NCBI GenBank assembly: GCA_020248915.1
Contig: JADCGP010000011.1
Span: 124,001 to 188,000, forward strand
Direction of reading: 5' to 3'
Origin: Rubrivivax sp.
Lineage (GTDB): Bacteria > Pseudomonadota > Gammaproteobacteria > Burkholderiales > Burkholderiaceae_C
Length of the DNA stretch: 64,000 nt
The notes below the pieces were generated by a model that did no database searches, was not told the DNA's origin, and saw nothing but the letters and a program-made list of their open reading frames with translations. Of the stretch, positions 29,001-37,947 are shown piece after piece (the first letter of the stretch is position 1; every line of letters begins with the position of its first letter). A program made the position numbers and the translations under genes.

Positions 29001-30885
29001 GTTCACGGTGGCCGGCATCGGCGACATGTCGGGCGACGTGTTCGGCAACGGCATGCTGCTGTCGCCGCAGATCCGGCTGGTGGCGGCCTTCGACCACCGC
29101 CACGTCTTCCTCGACCCCGACCCCGACCCGGCGGTCTCGCTGCAGGAGCGCAGGCGGCTGTTCGCGCTGCCGCGCTCGAGCTGGGCCGACTACGACGCGC
29201 GGCTGATCTCGGCCGGGGGCGGCGTCTGGAGTCGCAGCGAGAAGAGCGTGCCGGTCTCCCGGCAGGCTCGGGCCGCGCTCGGCATCGACTCCGACGCCGC
29301 CGACCTGCGGTTGACGCCCGCCGAGCTGATCTCGGCGATCCTGAAGGCACCGGTCGACCTGCTCTACAACGGCGGCATCGGCACCTACGTCAAGGCCAGC
29401 ACCGAGCAGCACGCCGACGCGGGCGACCGCGCGAACGACGCGGTGCGCGTCGACGGGCGCGAGCTGCGCTGCAAGGTGGTCGGCGAGGGCGGCAACCTCG
29501 GCTTCACGCAGCGCGGGCGCATCGAGGCCGCGCTGGCCGGCGTCGGCCTGAACACCGACGCGATCGACAACTCCGCCGGCGTCGACACCTCGGACCACGA
29601 GGTCAACATCAAGATCCTGCTCGGCCTGGCCATCGCCGACGGCGAGATGACCGAGAAGCAGCGCAACACGCTGCTGGCGGAGATGACCGACGAGGTGGCC
29701 GCGCTGGTGCTGCGCGACAACGTCTTCCAGACGCAGTGCCTGAGCATCACCAACCGGCTCGGGCCGCGGCTGCTCGAGCAGGAGGCCCGCTTCATCCGCT
29801 TCCTCGAGAAGCAGGGGCGGCTGAACCGGGCCCTCGAGTTCCTGCCCAGCGACGACCGGATCGCCGAGCGCAAGGCGGCTGGCGGCCGGCTGACGACGCC
29901 CGAGCGCGCGGTGCTGCTGGCCTACTGCAAGATGTGGCTGTTCGACGAGATCCTGGCCTCCGAGCTGCCCGAGGACCCGTGGATCGGCAGCGCGCTGGCG
30001 CGCTACTTCCCGGCCACGCTGCGCGAGCGCGCGGGGGCGTGGATCCCGCGCCACCCGCTGCGGCGCGAGATCGTCGCGACGCACGTGCTCAACAGCATGG
30101 TCAACCGCGTCGGCGCCACCTTCGTCCACCGCATCGGCGAGATCACCGGCGCCAGGCCGGCGCAGGTCGTGCGGGCCTACCTGCTGGCGCGCGAGGTGCT
30201 CGGCCTGGTGGCGCTGTGGCAGCAGGTCGAGGCGCTGGACCACGTCGTGCCCGATGCGCTGCAGGCCGAGTTGCTGATCCACGAGGGCTGGCTGACGTCG
30301 CGTGCGACGACGTGGTTCCTGCGCTCGCCGCGCCTGGCCGAGCCGATGGCGCCCGTGATCGAGCGCCTTGCGGCAGCGGTCCAGGCGCTGGCGGCGCGTC
30401 TCGCGCCGGCGGCCAGCAAGTCGGCGCTCGCGGTCGGCTGGATGGGCGCCGGCGTGCCGGCGGCGCTGGCGACCCGCGTGGCGAGCGCCGAGGGGCTGCT
30501 CGACGCGCTGGACATCGCCGAGGTGGCCGATGCCAGCGGGCGCGCGTTCGACGAGGTCTGCGAGGTGCACGCCGGGGTCGGCGAGCGGCTCGGTCTGGCC
30601 CGCCTGCGGGTGCAGATCGACGGCCTGTCGGGCGACGGCTACTGGGCCGGCCGCGCGAAGGCCGCCCTCGGCGACGATCTCGCGGCGCTGCGCTGCGAGC
30701 TTGCGCGGCAGGTGCTCGCCGGCGGCGGTGCCGGTGCCCCGCCTGCGGCGCTCGACGCCTGGGAGCGCGCGCGGGGTGCCGGGCTCGAGCGGTCACGGCG
30801 GCTGCTGGCCGACCTCGCCGACGCCCGGCAGCCCGACCTGGCGATGCTGTCGGTGGCGCTGCGCGAACTGCGGTCCCTGGCCTGA
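26047..30885 (+). CDS. gdhB: NAD-specific glutamate dehydrogenase, large (~1613 aa) type
   Basis: [112 protein letters not shown]. Confidence 0.96.
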   Translation: [1612 protein letters not shown]

Positions 30886-30909
30886 ACGGCCGAACCCGAG
30901 GAGGAGGCG

Positions 30910-31119
30910 ATGGAAGGTTCCGTGCTCCATGTCTTGCTGGGCGTCGTGGTCGTCGCCGCGGCCGGCCTGTTCGTGCGGGCGGCGCTGCGCGGCGGCAACG
31001 CGATCCGCCGCCAGGGCGACCGCCAGCGCGACCGCATGCGCGCCGAGGGTGCCGCGGCCCGCGCTGCCGCGGCCGCGGCCGCGGCGGCCGCCGACGGCCG
31101 GGCCGGGGAGGCGCCGTGA
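30910..31119 (+). CDS. small single-pass membrane protein with Ala-rich tail
   Basis: MEGSVLHVLLGVVVVAAAGLFVRAALRGGNAIRRQGDRQRDRMRAEG; RBS-like gaggagg upstream; stop overlaps next GTG start. Confidence 0.55.
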   Translation: MEGSVLHVLLGVVVVAAAGLFVRAALRGGNAIRRQGDRQRDRMRAEGAAARAAAAAAAAAADGRAGEAP

Positions 31120-32765
31120 CGGGCATCTACGACCGCGACCTCGACCGCAACGCGGCCAACTTCGTGCCGCTGACGCCGGTGAGCTTCGTCGAGCGCAGCG
31201 CCGAGGTCTTCGGTGACCTGCCGGCAGTGGTGCATGGCGAGCGCCGCTACACCTGGGCCCAGGTCCGCGAGCGCTCGGCACGCCTGGCAGCGGCGCTGGC
31301 CGCGCACGGCGTCGGCCGCGGCACGACGGTGAGCGCGATGCTGGCCAACACGCCCGAGATGGTCGAGGCGCACTATGCGGTGCCGGCGCTCGGCGCCGTG
31401 CTCAACACCCTCAACACCCGGCTCGATGCGCCGCTGCTGGCCTGGCAGATGAACCACTGCGAGGCCGCGGTGCTGATCACCGACCGCGAGTTCGCGCCCA
31501 CCATCTCCGCGGCGCTGGCGATCCTGCGCGAGCAGCACGGACGCTCGCCGCTGGTCGTCGACGTCTGCGATGCCGAGTACGCGGGGCCGGGCGACCGGGT
31601 CGGCAGCGTCGAGTACGAGGCGCTGCTGGCCGAGCACGACCCGCTGGCCCGGCTGGCCGGGCCGGCCGACGAGTGGGACGCGATCGCCGTCAGCTACACC
31701 AGCGGCACCACCGGCGACCCCAAGGGCGTCGTCACCCACCACCGCGGCGCCTACCTCAACGCCGTCTGCAACGCCGTCACCTGGAACCTGCCGCACTTCG
31801 CGCGCTATCTGTGGACGCTGCCGATGTTCCACTGCAACGGCTGGTGCTTCCCGTGGACGGTGGCGATGGTCGGCGGCACCCACGTCTGCCTGCGCCGGGT
31901 CGAGGCGCAGGCCATCCTCGAGGCGATGCGCGCGCACGGCGTGACGCACTACTGCGCGGCGCCGATCGTGCACAACCTGATCCTCAACGCGCCCGAGCCG
32001 CTGCGCGCCGGCATCGCGCAGACGGTGCACGGCATGGTGGCCGGCGCTGCGCCGCCGGCCGCGATGATCGAGGGCATGGCGCGGATCGGCTTCCGCATCA
32101 CCCACGTCTACGGCCTGACCGAGGTCTACGGGCCGGCCAGCGTGGCCGTGCAGCGCGAGGCCTGGGCCGGGGCCTCGCTGTCGGAGCAGACGCGCCTGAA
32201 CGGGCGCCAGGGCGTGCGCTACGTCCTGCAGGAAGGCATGACCGTGATGGACCCGGAGGCCATGACCGAGGTGCCCGCCGACGGCGCCACGATGGGCGAG
32301 ATCATGTTCCGCGGCAACATCGTGATGAAGGGCTACCTGAAGAACCCGGCCGCCACCGGCAAGGCCTTCGAAGGCGGCTGGTTCCGCACCGGCGACCTGG
32401 CCGTGCTCGAGCCCGACCGCTACGCGAAGATCAAGGACCGCAGCAAGGACATCATCATCTCGGGCGGCGAGAACATCAGCTCGCTGGAGGTCGAGGACGC
32501 CCTGTACCGGCATCCGGCCGTGCTGGCCTGCGCGGTGGTGGCGCGGCCCGACCCGAAGTGGGGCGAGACGCCGCTGGCCTACGTCGAGACCAAGACCGGG
32601 GCGGAGGTGACGGCCGCGGAGCTGATCGCGCACTGCCGCTCGCTGCTCGCCGGCTACAAGGTGCCGCGCGAGGTGCGCTTCGAGACCATCCCCAAGACCA
32701 GCACCGGCAAGATCCAGAAGTTCCAGCTGCGCGAGCGCGCGCGAAGCGCCTCGGCCATCGAGTGA
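31116..32765 (+). CDS. acyl-CoA synthetase (AMP-dependent ligase)
   Basis: SYTSGTTGDPKGVVTHHRGAYLN, HVYGLTEVYGP, WFRTGDLAVLEPDRYAKIKDRSKDIIISGGENISSLEVED, PKTSTGKIQKFQLR. Confidence 0.96.
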   Translation: MTGIYDRDLDRNAANFVPLTPVSFVERSAEVFGDLPAVVHGERRYTWAQVRERSARLAAALAAHGVGRGTTVSAMLANTPEMVEAHYAVPALGAVLNTLNTRLDAPLLAWQMNHCEAAVLITDREFAPTISAALAILREQHGRSPLVVDVCDAEYAGPGDRVGSVEYEALLAEHDPLARLAGPADEWDAIAVSYTSGTTGDPKGVVTHHRGAYLNAVCNAVTWNLPHFARYLWTLPMFHCNGWCFPWTVAMVGGTHVCLRRVEAQAILEAMRAHGVTHYCAAPIVHNLILNAPEPLRAGIAQTVHGMVAGAAPPAAMIEGMARIGFRITHVYGLTEVYGPASVAVQREAWAGASLSEQTRLNGRQGVRYVLQEGMTVMDPEAMTEVPADGATMGEIMFRGNIVMKGYLKNPAATGKAFEGGWFRTGDLAVLEPDRYAKIKDRSKDIIISGGENISSLEVEDALYRHPAVLACAVVARPDPKWGETPLAYVETKTGAEVTAAELIAHCRSLLAGYKVPREVRFETIPKTSTGKIQKFQLRERARSASAIE

Positions 32766-32775
32766 GGAGTCGGCG

Positions 32776-33567
32776 ATGAACCCGGACACCGACAACGAAC
32801 CCCCGGTGACGAGCCGCCGGGACGGGCGCGGCGTCGTCACGCTGACGCTCAACCGCCCGCAGGCGTTCAACGCGTTGTCCGAGGCCCTGCTGGAGGTGCT
32901 GCAGGCGGCGCTGGACCGCGTGGCCTCCGACGAGGGCGTGCGCGTGGTCGTCATCGCCGGGGCGGGGCGCGCGTTCTGCGCCGGGCACGACTTGAAGGAG
33001 ATGCGGGCCCGGCCGTCGCTCGACTACTACCAGCGCCTGTTCGCGCAGTGCGGGCGGATGATGATGACCGTCCAGCGCCTGCCCGTGCCGGTGATCGCGC
33101 GCGTGCACGGCATCGCCACCGCCGCCGGTTGCCAGCTGGTGGCGATGTGCGACCTCGCGGTGGCCGCGCGCGAGGCGCGCTTCGCCGTCAGCGGCGTCAA
33201 CCTGGGGCTGTTCTGCAGCACGCCCAGCGTGGCGCTGTCGCGCAACCTGTCGCGCAAGGCCGCCTTCGAGATGCTCGCCACCGGCGACTTCATCAGCGCC
33301 GAGCAGGCGCTGGCCAAGGGGCTCGTCAACCGCGTGGTCGACGCCGGGGCGCTCGACACCGAGGTCGATGCGCTGGCCGAGCGCATCTGCGCCAAGCCGC
33401 GCGTGGCACTGGCGCTCGGCAAGCAGCTCTTCTACCGCCAGCTCGAGCACGGCATCGAGGCCGCCTACGACGACGCGGCTGCCACGATGGCCTGCAACAT
33501 GATGGACGCCAGCGCGCTCGAGGGCGTCCAGGCCTTCATCGACAAGAGGCCGCCGGACTGGGGCTGA
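32776..33567 (+). CDS. enoyl-CoA hydratase/isomerase family protein
   Basis: VTLTLNRPQAFNALSEALL; IAGAGRAFCAGHDLKEM; HGIATAAGCQLVAMCDLAVA. Confidence 0.95.
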   Translation: MNPDTDNEPPVTSRRDGRGVVTLTLNRPQAFNALSEALLEVLQAALDRVASDEGVRVVVIAGAGRAFCAGHDLKEMRARPSLDYYQRLFAQCGRMMMTVQRLPVPVIARVHGIATAAGCQLVAMCDLAVAAREARFAVSGVNLGLFCSTPSVALSRNLSRKAAFEMLATGDFISAEQALAKGLVNRVVDAGALDTEVDALAERICAKPRVALALGKQLFYRQLEHGIEAAYDDAAATMACNMMDASALEGVQAFIDKRPPDWG

Positions 33568-33592
33568 CGGCCCGCCGGCCGCATCGACGCCG

Positions 33593-34183
33593 ATGGCCGC
33601 CCCGGTCACCAAGCGCCAGATCCGTGCCCTCGACGTGCTCGCCTACGAGGGCGTGCGCTCCGAGCTGCGCTCGGGCGACCTCGTGTTCTGCTCGGGCAGC
33701 TATGCGCTGTCGGGCCTGATCCAGAAGTTCACCCGCTCGGTCTGGAGCCACGTCGGCATCGTCCACGTCGATGAACGGCTGGGACGGGTGTTCGTGCTCG
33801 AGAGCGAGGCCGGCATCGGCGTGCGCCTGGTGCCGGTGAGCAAGTACCTGCGCGACTACCACGGCCGCCGCCGCCCCTACCGCGGCGAGATCGTCGTCGC
33901 GCGCGTCGCGCCCGCGCTCGGCGAGCATCAGGTGCGCGAGGCGGTGAGCTTCGGCATGGACCTGCTGACGCGGCCCTACGACAACTTCGAGATCCTGCGC
34001 ATCGCCACCCGCATCCTGTTCCGCAAGGGCCGGCGCGTGCGCGACCGCAAGTTCATCTGCAGCGAGCTCGTCGACGAGTGCTTCCGGGCTGCCGGCATCC
34101 GCTTCCGGCACGCCGACAACTTCATCAGCCCCGACGACATCTGGCGCGACGACATCGTGGCGCTGCGCGCGCGGATCCTGTGA
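33593..34183 (+). CDS. YiiX/YebB-like permuted papain-fold (NlpC/P60-type) amidase
   Basis: SGDLVFCSGSYALSGLIQKFTRSVWSHVGIVHVDE; FICSELVDECFRAAG. Confidence 0.82.
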   Translation: MAAPVTKRQIRALDVLAYEGVRSELRSGDLVFCSGSYALSGLIQKFTRSVWSHVGIVHVDERLGRVFVLESEAGIGVRLVPVSKYLRDYHGRRRPYRGEIVVARVAPALGEHQVREAVSFGMDLLTRPYDNFEILRIATRILFRKGRRVRDRKFICSELVDECFRAAGIRFRHADNFISPDDIWRDDIVALRARIL

Positions 34184-34186
34184 ACG

Positions 34187-34702
34187 GTGTCGTGTTCGGC
34201 CCCCGTTCGGCTGCCGGAAGCGCCGAACGGTCGGGCCCACTCGGCGCGTGGCGGCATCGCGTGGGTCGAGGCCGGCGGCGAGGTCGATGCCCGTGAGCGA
34301 AGCAGCCTTCGAGAGCGGGGCGGGCGGGTGCCTGGCGGTGCGATGGATCCTGGGGGCCGGGGCCTGCCGGGTGTGGCGGCCGGCCAGACCTGGCAGACCG
34401 ACTACCGGGTCGGCGACCCGGCGTCGGGTGCCGACTTCCGGTGGACCGCCTCCGCGTCCGGACCGACCGAGATCGCAGTGCCTGCCGACCGCTTCGTGGT
34501 CTTCCTGATCCGGTACAGCAGGGTCGTCGCCCGCGCCCCGGGCGGCCGCATGCCGGGCGGCTATCGCGGGCCTGCGGAGGCGTGCGTGTGGCATGCCCCG
34601 GAACTGGGCCACGTCGTGCGCTTCGAGTTCGAGGCCCGCCCCCAGTTCTCGGCGCGCGAGCAGCAGGCGATCGAGCTGACCCGCATCGCGCGAGCGCCCT
34701 GA
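34187..34702 (+). CDS. hypothetical protein or gene remnant
   Basis: Only the C-terminal ~105 codons (AGQTWQTDYRVGDPASGADFRWTASASGPTEIAVPADRF...RFEFEARPQFSAREQQAIELTRIARAP) look protein-like; N-term is Arg/Gly-rich and unconvincing. Confidence 0.35.
   Translation: MSCSAPVRLPEAPNGRAHSARGGIAWVEAGGEVDARERSSLRERGGRVPGGAMDPGGRGLPGVAAGQTWQTDYRVGDPASGADFRWTASASGPTEIAVPADRFVVFLIRYSRVVARAPGGRMPGGYRGPAEACVWHAPELGHVVRFEFEARPQFSAREQQAIELTRIARAP
34203..34230. terminator. hairpin downstream of YiiX-like gene
   Basis: ccgttcggc-tgccggaagc-gccgaacgg, perfect 9-bp stem; no T-tract. Confidence 0.3.
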
Positions 34703-34763
34703 AGGACAGGCGAACCCCGGGCTGCGACGGACGGCCTCTCGGCCTCCGGGTCCCCGCGGCGGT

Positions 34764-36437
34764 TCACATCCCCGCGTAGTTCGGCCCGCCGCCGCCCTCG
34801 GGCGTGACCCAGACGATGTTCTGCGTCGGGTCCTTGATGTCGCAGGTCTTGCAGTGCACGCAGTTCTGCGCGTTGATCTGCAGCCGCTCGCCGCCGGCGC
34901 CGTCGTCGACGAACTCGTACACCCCTGCCGGGCAGTAGCGGCTCTCGGGGCCTGCGAACCGCACCAGGTTCACCGCCGCCGGCACCGACGCGTCCTTCAG
35001 CGTCAGGTGCGCCGGCTGGTTCTCCTCGTGGTTGGTGTTGCTGAGGTAGACCGACGACAGGCGGTCGAAGGTCAGCACGCCGTCGGGCTTGGGGTAGCGG
35101 ATCGGCTCGACCTGGCCGGCGGCGTGCAGCCGCGCGTGGTCGGGCACGCCGCCGGAGAGCGTCCACGGCGGGCTCTGGATGCCCAGCCTGGGCAGCAGCC
35201 ACTGCTCGACGCCGGTCATCAGCGCGCCGATCGTGTTGCCCTTCTTGAACCAGAGCTTGAAGTTGCGCGCCTGCTTCAGCTCCGCGTGCAGCCAGCTCTT
35301 CTCGAAGGCCTCGGGGTAGGCTGCCAGTTCGTCGGCACGGCGGCCGGCCTGCAGCGCCGGCACCAGGGCCTCGGCCGCCAGCATCCCGCTCTTGATGGCC
35401 GCGTGGCTGCCCTTGATGCGCGCGGCGTTCAGCGTGCCCGCATCACAGCCCACCAGCGCGCCCCCCGGGAACACCAGCCTGGGCAGGGCGAGCAGGCCGC
35501 CGGCCGCGATCGCGCGCGCGCCGTAGCCGACGCGCTTGCCACCCTCGAGGTGGGCGCGGATGGCCGGGTGCGTCTTCCAGCGCTGCATCTCCTCGAACGG
35601 GCTGATCCAGGGGTTCTGGTAGTCCAGGCCGGTGACCAGGCCGAGCGTGACCAGGTTGCCCTCGAGGTGGTACAGGAAGCCGCCGCCGTAGGTCTGCTCG
35701 TCCATCGGCCAGCCGGCGGTGTGCACGACGAGGCCGGGGCGTGCCCTGGCGGGATCGACCTCCCACAGTTCCTTCACGCCGAGGGCGTAGGTCTGCGGCT
35801 CGCGGCCCTCGGCCAGGCCGAAGCGCGCCACCAGCTGGCGGCCGAGGTGGCCGCGCGCGCCCTCGGCGAACACGGTGTAGCGGCCGAGCAGCTCCATGCC
35901 GAGCTGGAAGCCCTCGTGCGGCTGCCCGTCCTTGCCGATGCCCATGTTGCCGGTGGCCACGCCGCGCACCGCGCCCTGCCCGTCGTACAGCACCTCGGCG
36001 GCCGCGAAGCCGGGGAAGATCTCGACGCCCAGTGCCTCGGCCTGCTGCGCCATCCAGCGCACCACCGAGCCCAGGCTGATCACGTAGTTGCCCTCGTTGT
36101 GCAGGCACTGCGGAACGAGCCACGCCGGCGTCTTCTGGGCGCCCGCGGCGCTGAGGAACAGCACCTCGTCGGCCGTGACCGGCTGGTTCAGCGGCGCGCC
36201 GCGCTCCTTCCAGTCCGGGATCAGCTCGGTGATCGCGCGCGGGTCCATCACGGCGCCGGACAGGATGTGCGCGCCCGGCTCCGAGCCCTTCTCGAGCACC
36301 ACCACCGACAGCGAGGCGTCCAGCTGCTTGAGGCGGATGGCGGTGGCCAGGCCCGCGGGACCGGCACCGACGACGACGACGTCGTACTCCATCGACTCGC
36401 GCGGTCCGAACTGGGCGAGGATCTCTTCGGGCGACAT
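34764..36437 (-). CDS. electron transfer flavoprotein-ubiquinone oxidoreductase
   Basis: YDVVVVGAGPAGLATAIRLKQL; LVGCDAGTLNAARIKGSHAAIKSGMLAAEAL; INAQNCVHCKTCDIKDPTQNIVWVTPEGGGGPNYAGM. Confidence 0.97.
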   Translation of the reverse strand: MSPEEILAQFGPRESMEYDVVVVGAGPAGLATAIRLKQLDASLSVVVLEKGSEPGAHILSGAVMDPRAITELIPDWKERGAPLNQPVTADEVLFLSAAGAQKTPAWLVPQCLHNEGNYVISLGSVVRWMAQQAEALGVEIFPGFAAAEVLYDGQGAVRGVATGNMGIGKDGQPHEGFQLGMELLGRYTVFAEGARGHLGRQLVARFGLAEGREPQTYALGVKELWEVDPARARPGLVVHTAGWPMDEQTYGGGFLYHLEGNLVTLGLVTGLDYQNPWISPFEEMQRWKTHPAIRAHLEGGKRVGYGARAIAAGGLLALPRLVFPGGALVGCDAGTLNAARIKGSHAAIKSGMLAAEALVPALQAGRRADELAAYPEAFEKSWLHAELKQARNFKLWFKKGNTIGALMTGVEQWLLPRLGIQSPPWTLSGGVPDHARLHAAGQVEPIRYPKPDGVLTFDRLSSVYLSNTNHEENQPAHLTLKDASVPAAVNLVRFAGPESRYCPAGVYEFVDDGAGGERLQINAQNCVHCKTCDIKDPTQNIVWVTPEGGGGPNYAGM

Positions 36438-36596
36438 GCTTTGCTCCTGGGGGCCCCGGGACGGCGCCGCGCCCGGCGCGCCCGCCGCGGCGGACGGGGT
36501 GCACGGTGCAGCCGGCTTTGCTGGCAGGTCGCGCGATTCTAGGCACCGCGCCGTGAAGGCGCGTCGGGGCTCCGCGGCACACGGGGCGCCTGGCGC

Positions 36597-36998
36597 TCAG
36601 CGGCGCAGCAGCGCCACCGTGCCGATGCCCGCGAAGGTCATGGCCAGCGAGCCCAGCACGTGCGCGGCCACGGTGGCCAGCGCCCAGCCCGCGCGGCCGG
36701 CCTGCAGCAGCCCGACGACCTCGGCCGAGAACGCCGAGAAGGTGGTGAAGGCGCCCAGGAAGCCGGTGACGACCAGCAACTTCCACTGCGCCGGCAGCTC
36801 GGGGTGCAGCGCGAACCACGCCAGCGCCAGACCGATCAGGTAGCCGCCTCCGAGGTTGGCGACCAGGGTGCCGGGCGGCAGCGCCGGGAACAGCCCGTTC
36901 AGCCCGACCGCCAGCCCCCAGCGCAGCCACGCGCCGAGCACCGCGCCGGTGGCGACGGCGGCGGCGGCGGCCAGGAAGCTGGGGGCGGCGGGGCTCAT
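36597..36998 (-). CDS. crcB: fluoride efflux transporter CrcB
   Basis: GAVLGAWLRWGLAVGLN, GTLVANLGGGYLIGLALAWF, VTGFLGAFTTFSAFSAEVV. Confidence 0.95.
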   Translation of the reverse strand: MSPAAPSFLAAAAAVATGAVLGAWLRWGLAVGLNGLFPALPPGTLVANLGGGYLIGLALAWFALHPELPAQWKLLVVTGFLGAFTTFSAFSAEVVGLLQAGRAGWALATVAAHVLGSLAMTFAGIGTVALLRR

Positions 36999-37123
36999 CG
37001 TGCGCAGTCCACGCGGTGCAGGATTATCGGCGCCGTGGTCGCGCGCGGGCGGCCGCGCAGGCCGGATTGGGTAGCATCTGCGGCTGGTCCGGACAGGGGC
37101 AGCGACCCCGGGGAGCGCAGGCG

Positions 37124-37939
37124 ATGGCCATGGACGTGGTCGACTACGAGATCAAGGGCGCCGAGATGCAGTACGTCGAGGTCGAGCTCGACCCCGGCGA
37201 GGCCGCGGTCGGCGAGGCCGGCAGCCTGATGTTCATGGACGCCGGCGTGTCGATGGACACGGTCTTCGGCGACGGCAGCCAGCCGCAGGGCGGCCTGCTC
37301 GGCAAGCTGCTCGGGGCCGGCAAGCGCCTGGTCACCGGCGAGTCTCTGTTCACCACCGTCTACACCAACGGCAGCAGCGCGAAGCAGCGCGTCGCCTTCG
37401 CCGCCCCGTACCCGGGCAAGATCCTCGCGATGGACCTGCGGCAGCTCGGCGGGCAGCTGATCTGCCAGCGCGACAGCTTCCTGTGCGCCGCGCGCGGCGT
37501 CTCGCTGGGCATCGCGTTCCAGCGCAAGCTCGGCGTGGGCTTCTTCGGCGGCGAGGGCTTCATCATGCAGAAGCTCGATGGCGACGGCCTGGCCTTCGTG
37601 CATGCGGGCGGCACCGTGGCCCGGCGCGAGCTGCAGGCCGGGCAGACGCTGCTGGTGGACACGGGATGCGTGGTCGCCTACACGTCCACGGTCCAGTTCG
37701 AGATCCAGTACGTCGGCAAGATCAAGACCGCCCTGTTCGGCGGCGAGGGCCTGTTCTTCGCGCGGCTGGCCGGCCCCGGCACGGTGTGGCTGCAGAGCCT
37801 GCCCTTCTCGCGCCTGGCCTCGCGCGTGTTCGCCGCGGCGCCGCAGACCGGTGGCGGGCGCACCGAACAGGCCGGCCTCGGCGGGCTGGCTGCAGGCGGC
37901 GTGCTCGGCGGCATCCTCGGCGGCGACGACGACAGCTGA
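37124..37939 (+). CDS. TIGR00266/AIM24 family protein
   Basis: VDYEIKGAEMQYVEVELDPGEAAVGEAGSLMFMDAGVSMDTVFG...SFTTVYTNGS; Gly-rich C-term. Confidence 0.88.
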   Translation: MAMDVVDYEIKGAEMQYVEVELDPGEAAVGEAGSLMFMDAGVSMDTVFGDGSQPQGGLLGKLLGAGKRLVTGESLFTTVYTNGSSAKQRVAFAAPYPGKILAMDLRQLGGQLICQRDSFLCAARGVSLGIAFQRKLGVGFFGGEGFIMQKLDGDGLAFVHAGGTVARRELQAGQTLLVDTGCVVAYTSTVQFEIQYVGKIKTALFGGEGLFFARLAGPGTVWLQSLPFSRLASRVFAAAPQTGGGRTEQAGLGGLAAGGVLGGILGGDDDS

Positions 37940-37947
37940 GCGCGGAC

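Noticed and set aside
25873-30570. 1565-aa ORF antisense to the NAD-glutamate dehydrogenase
   Set aside because: Composition is His/Arg/Gln/Leu/Ala-rich typical of antisense translation of a GC3-biased gene; the sense frame has clear family motifs end to end.
26160-31115. N-terminal ~1650 aa of the 2201-aa ORF 26160-32765
   Set aside because: Out-of-frame Arg/Ala/Gly-rich translation of gdhB that happens to stay open into the real acyl-CoA synthetase; only 31116-32765 is supported.
36999-37123. Fluoride riboswitch upstream of crcB
   Set aside because: I could not find the crcB RNA motif core in the reverse complement of this 125-bp gap.
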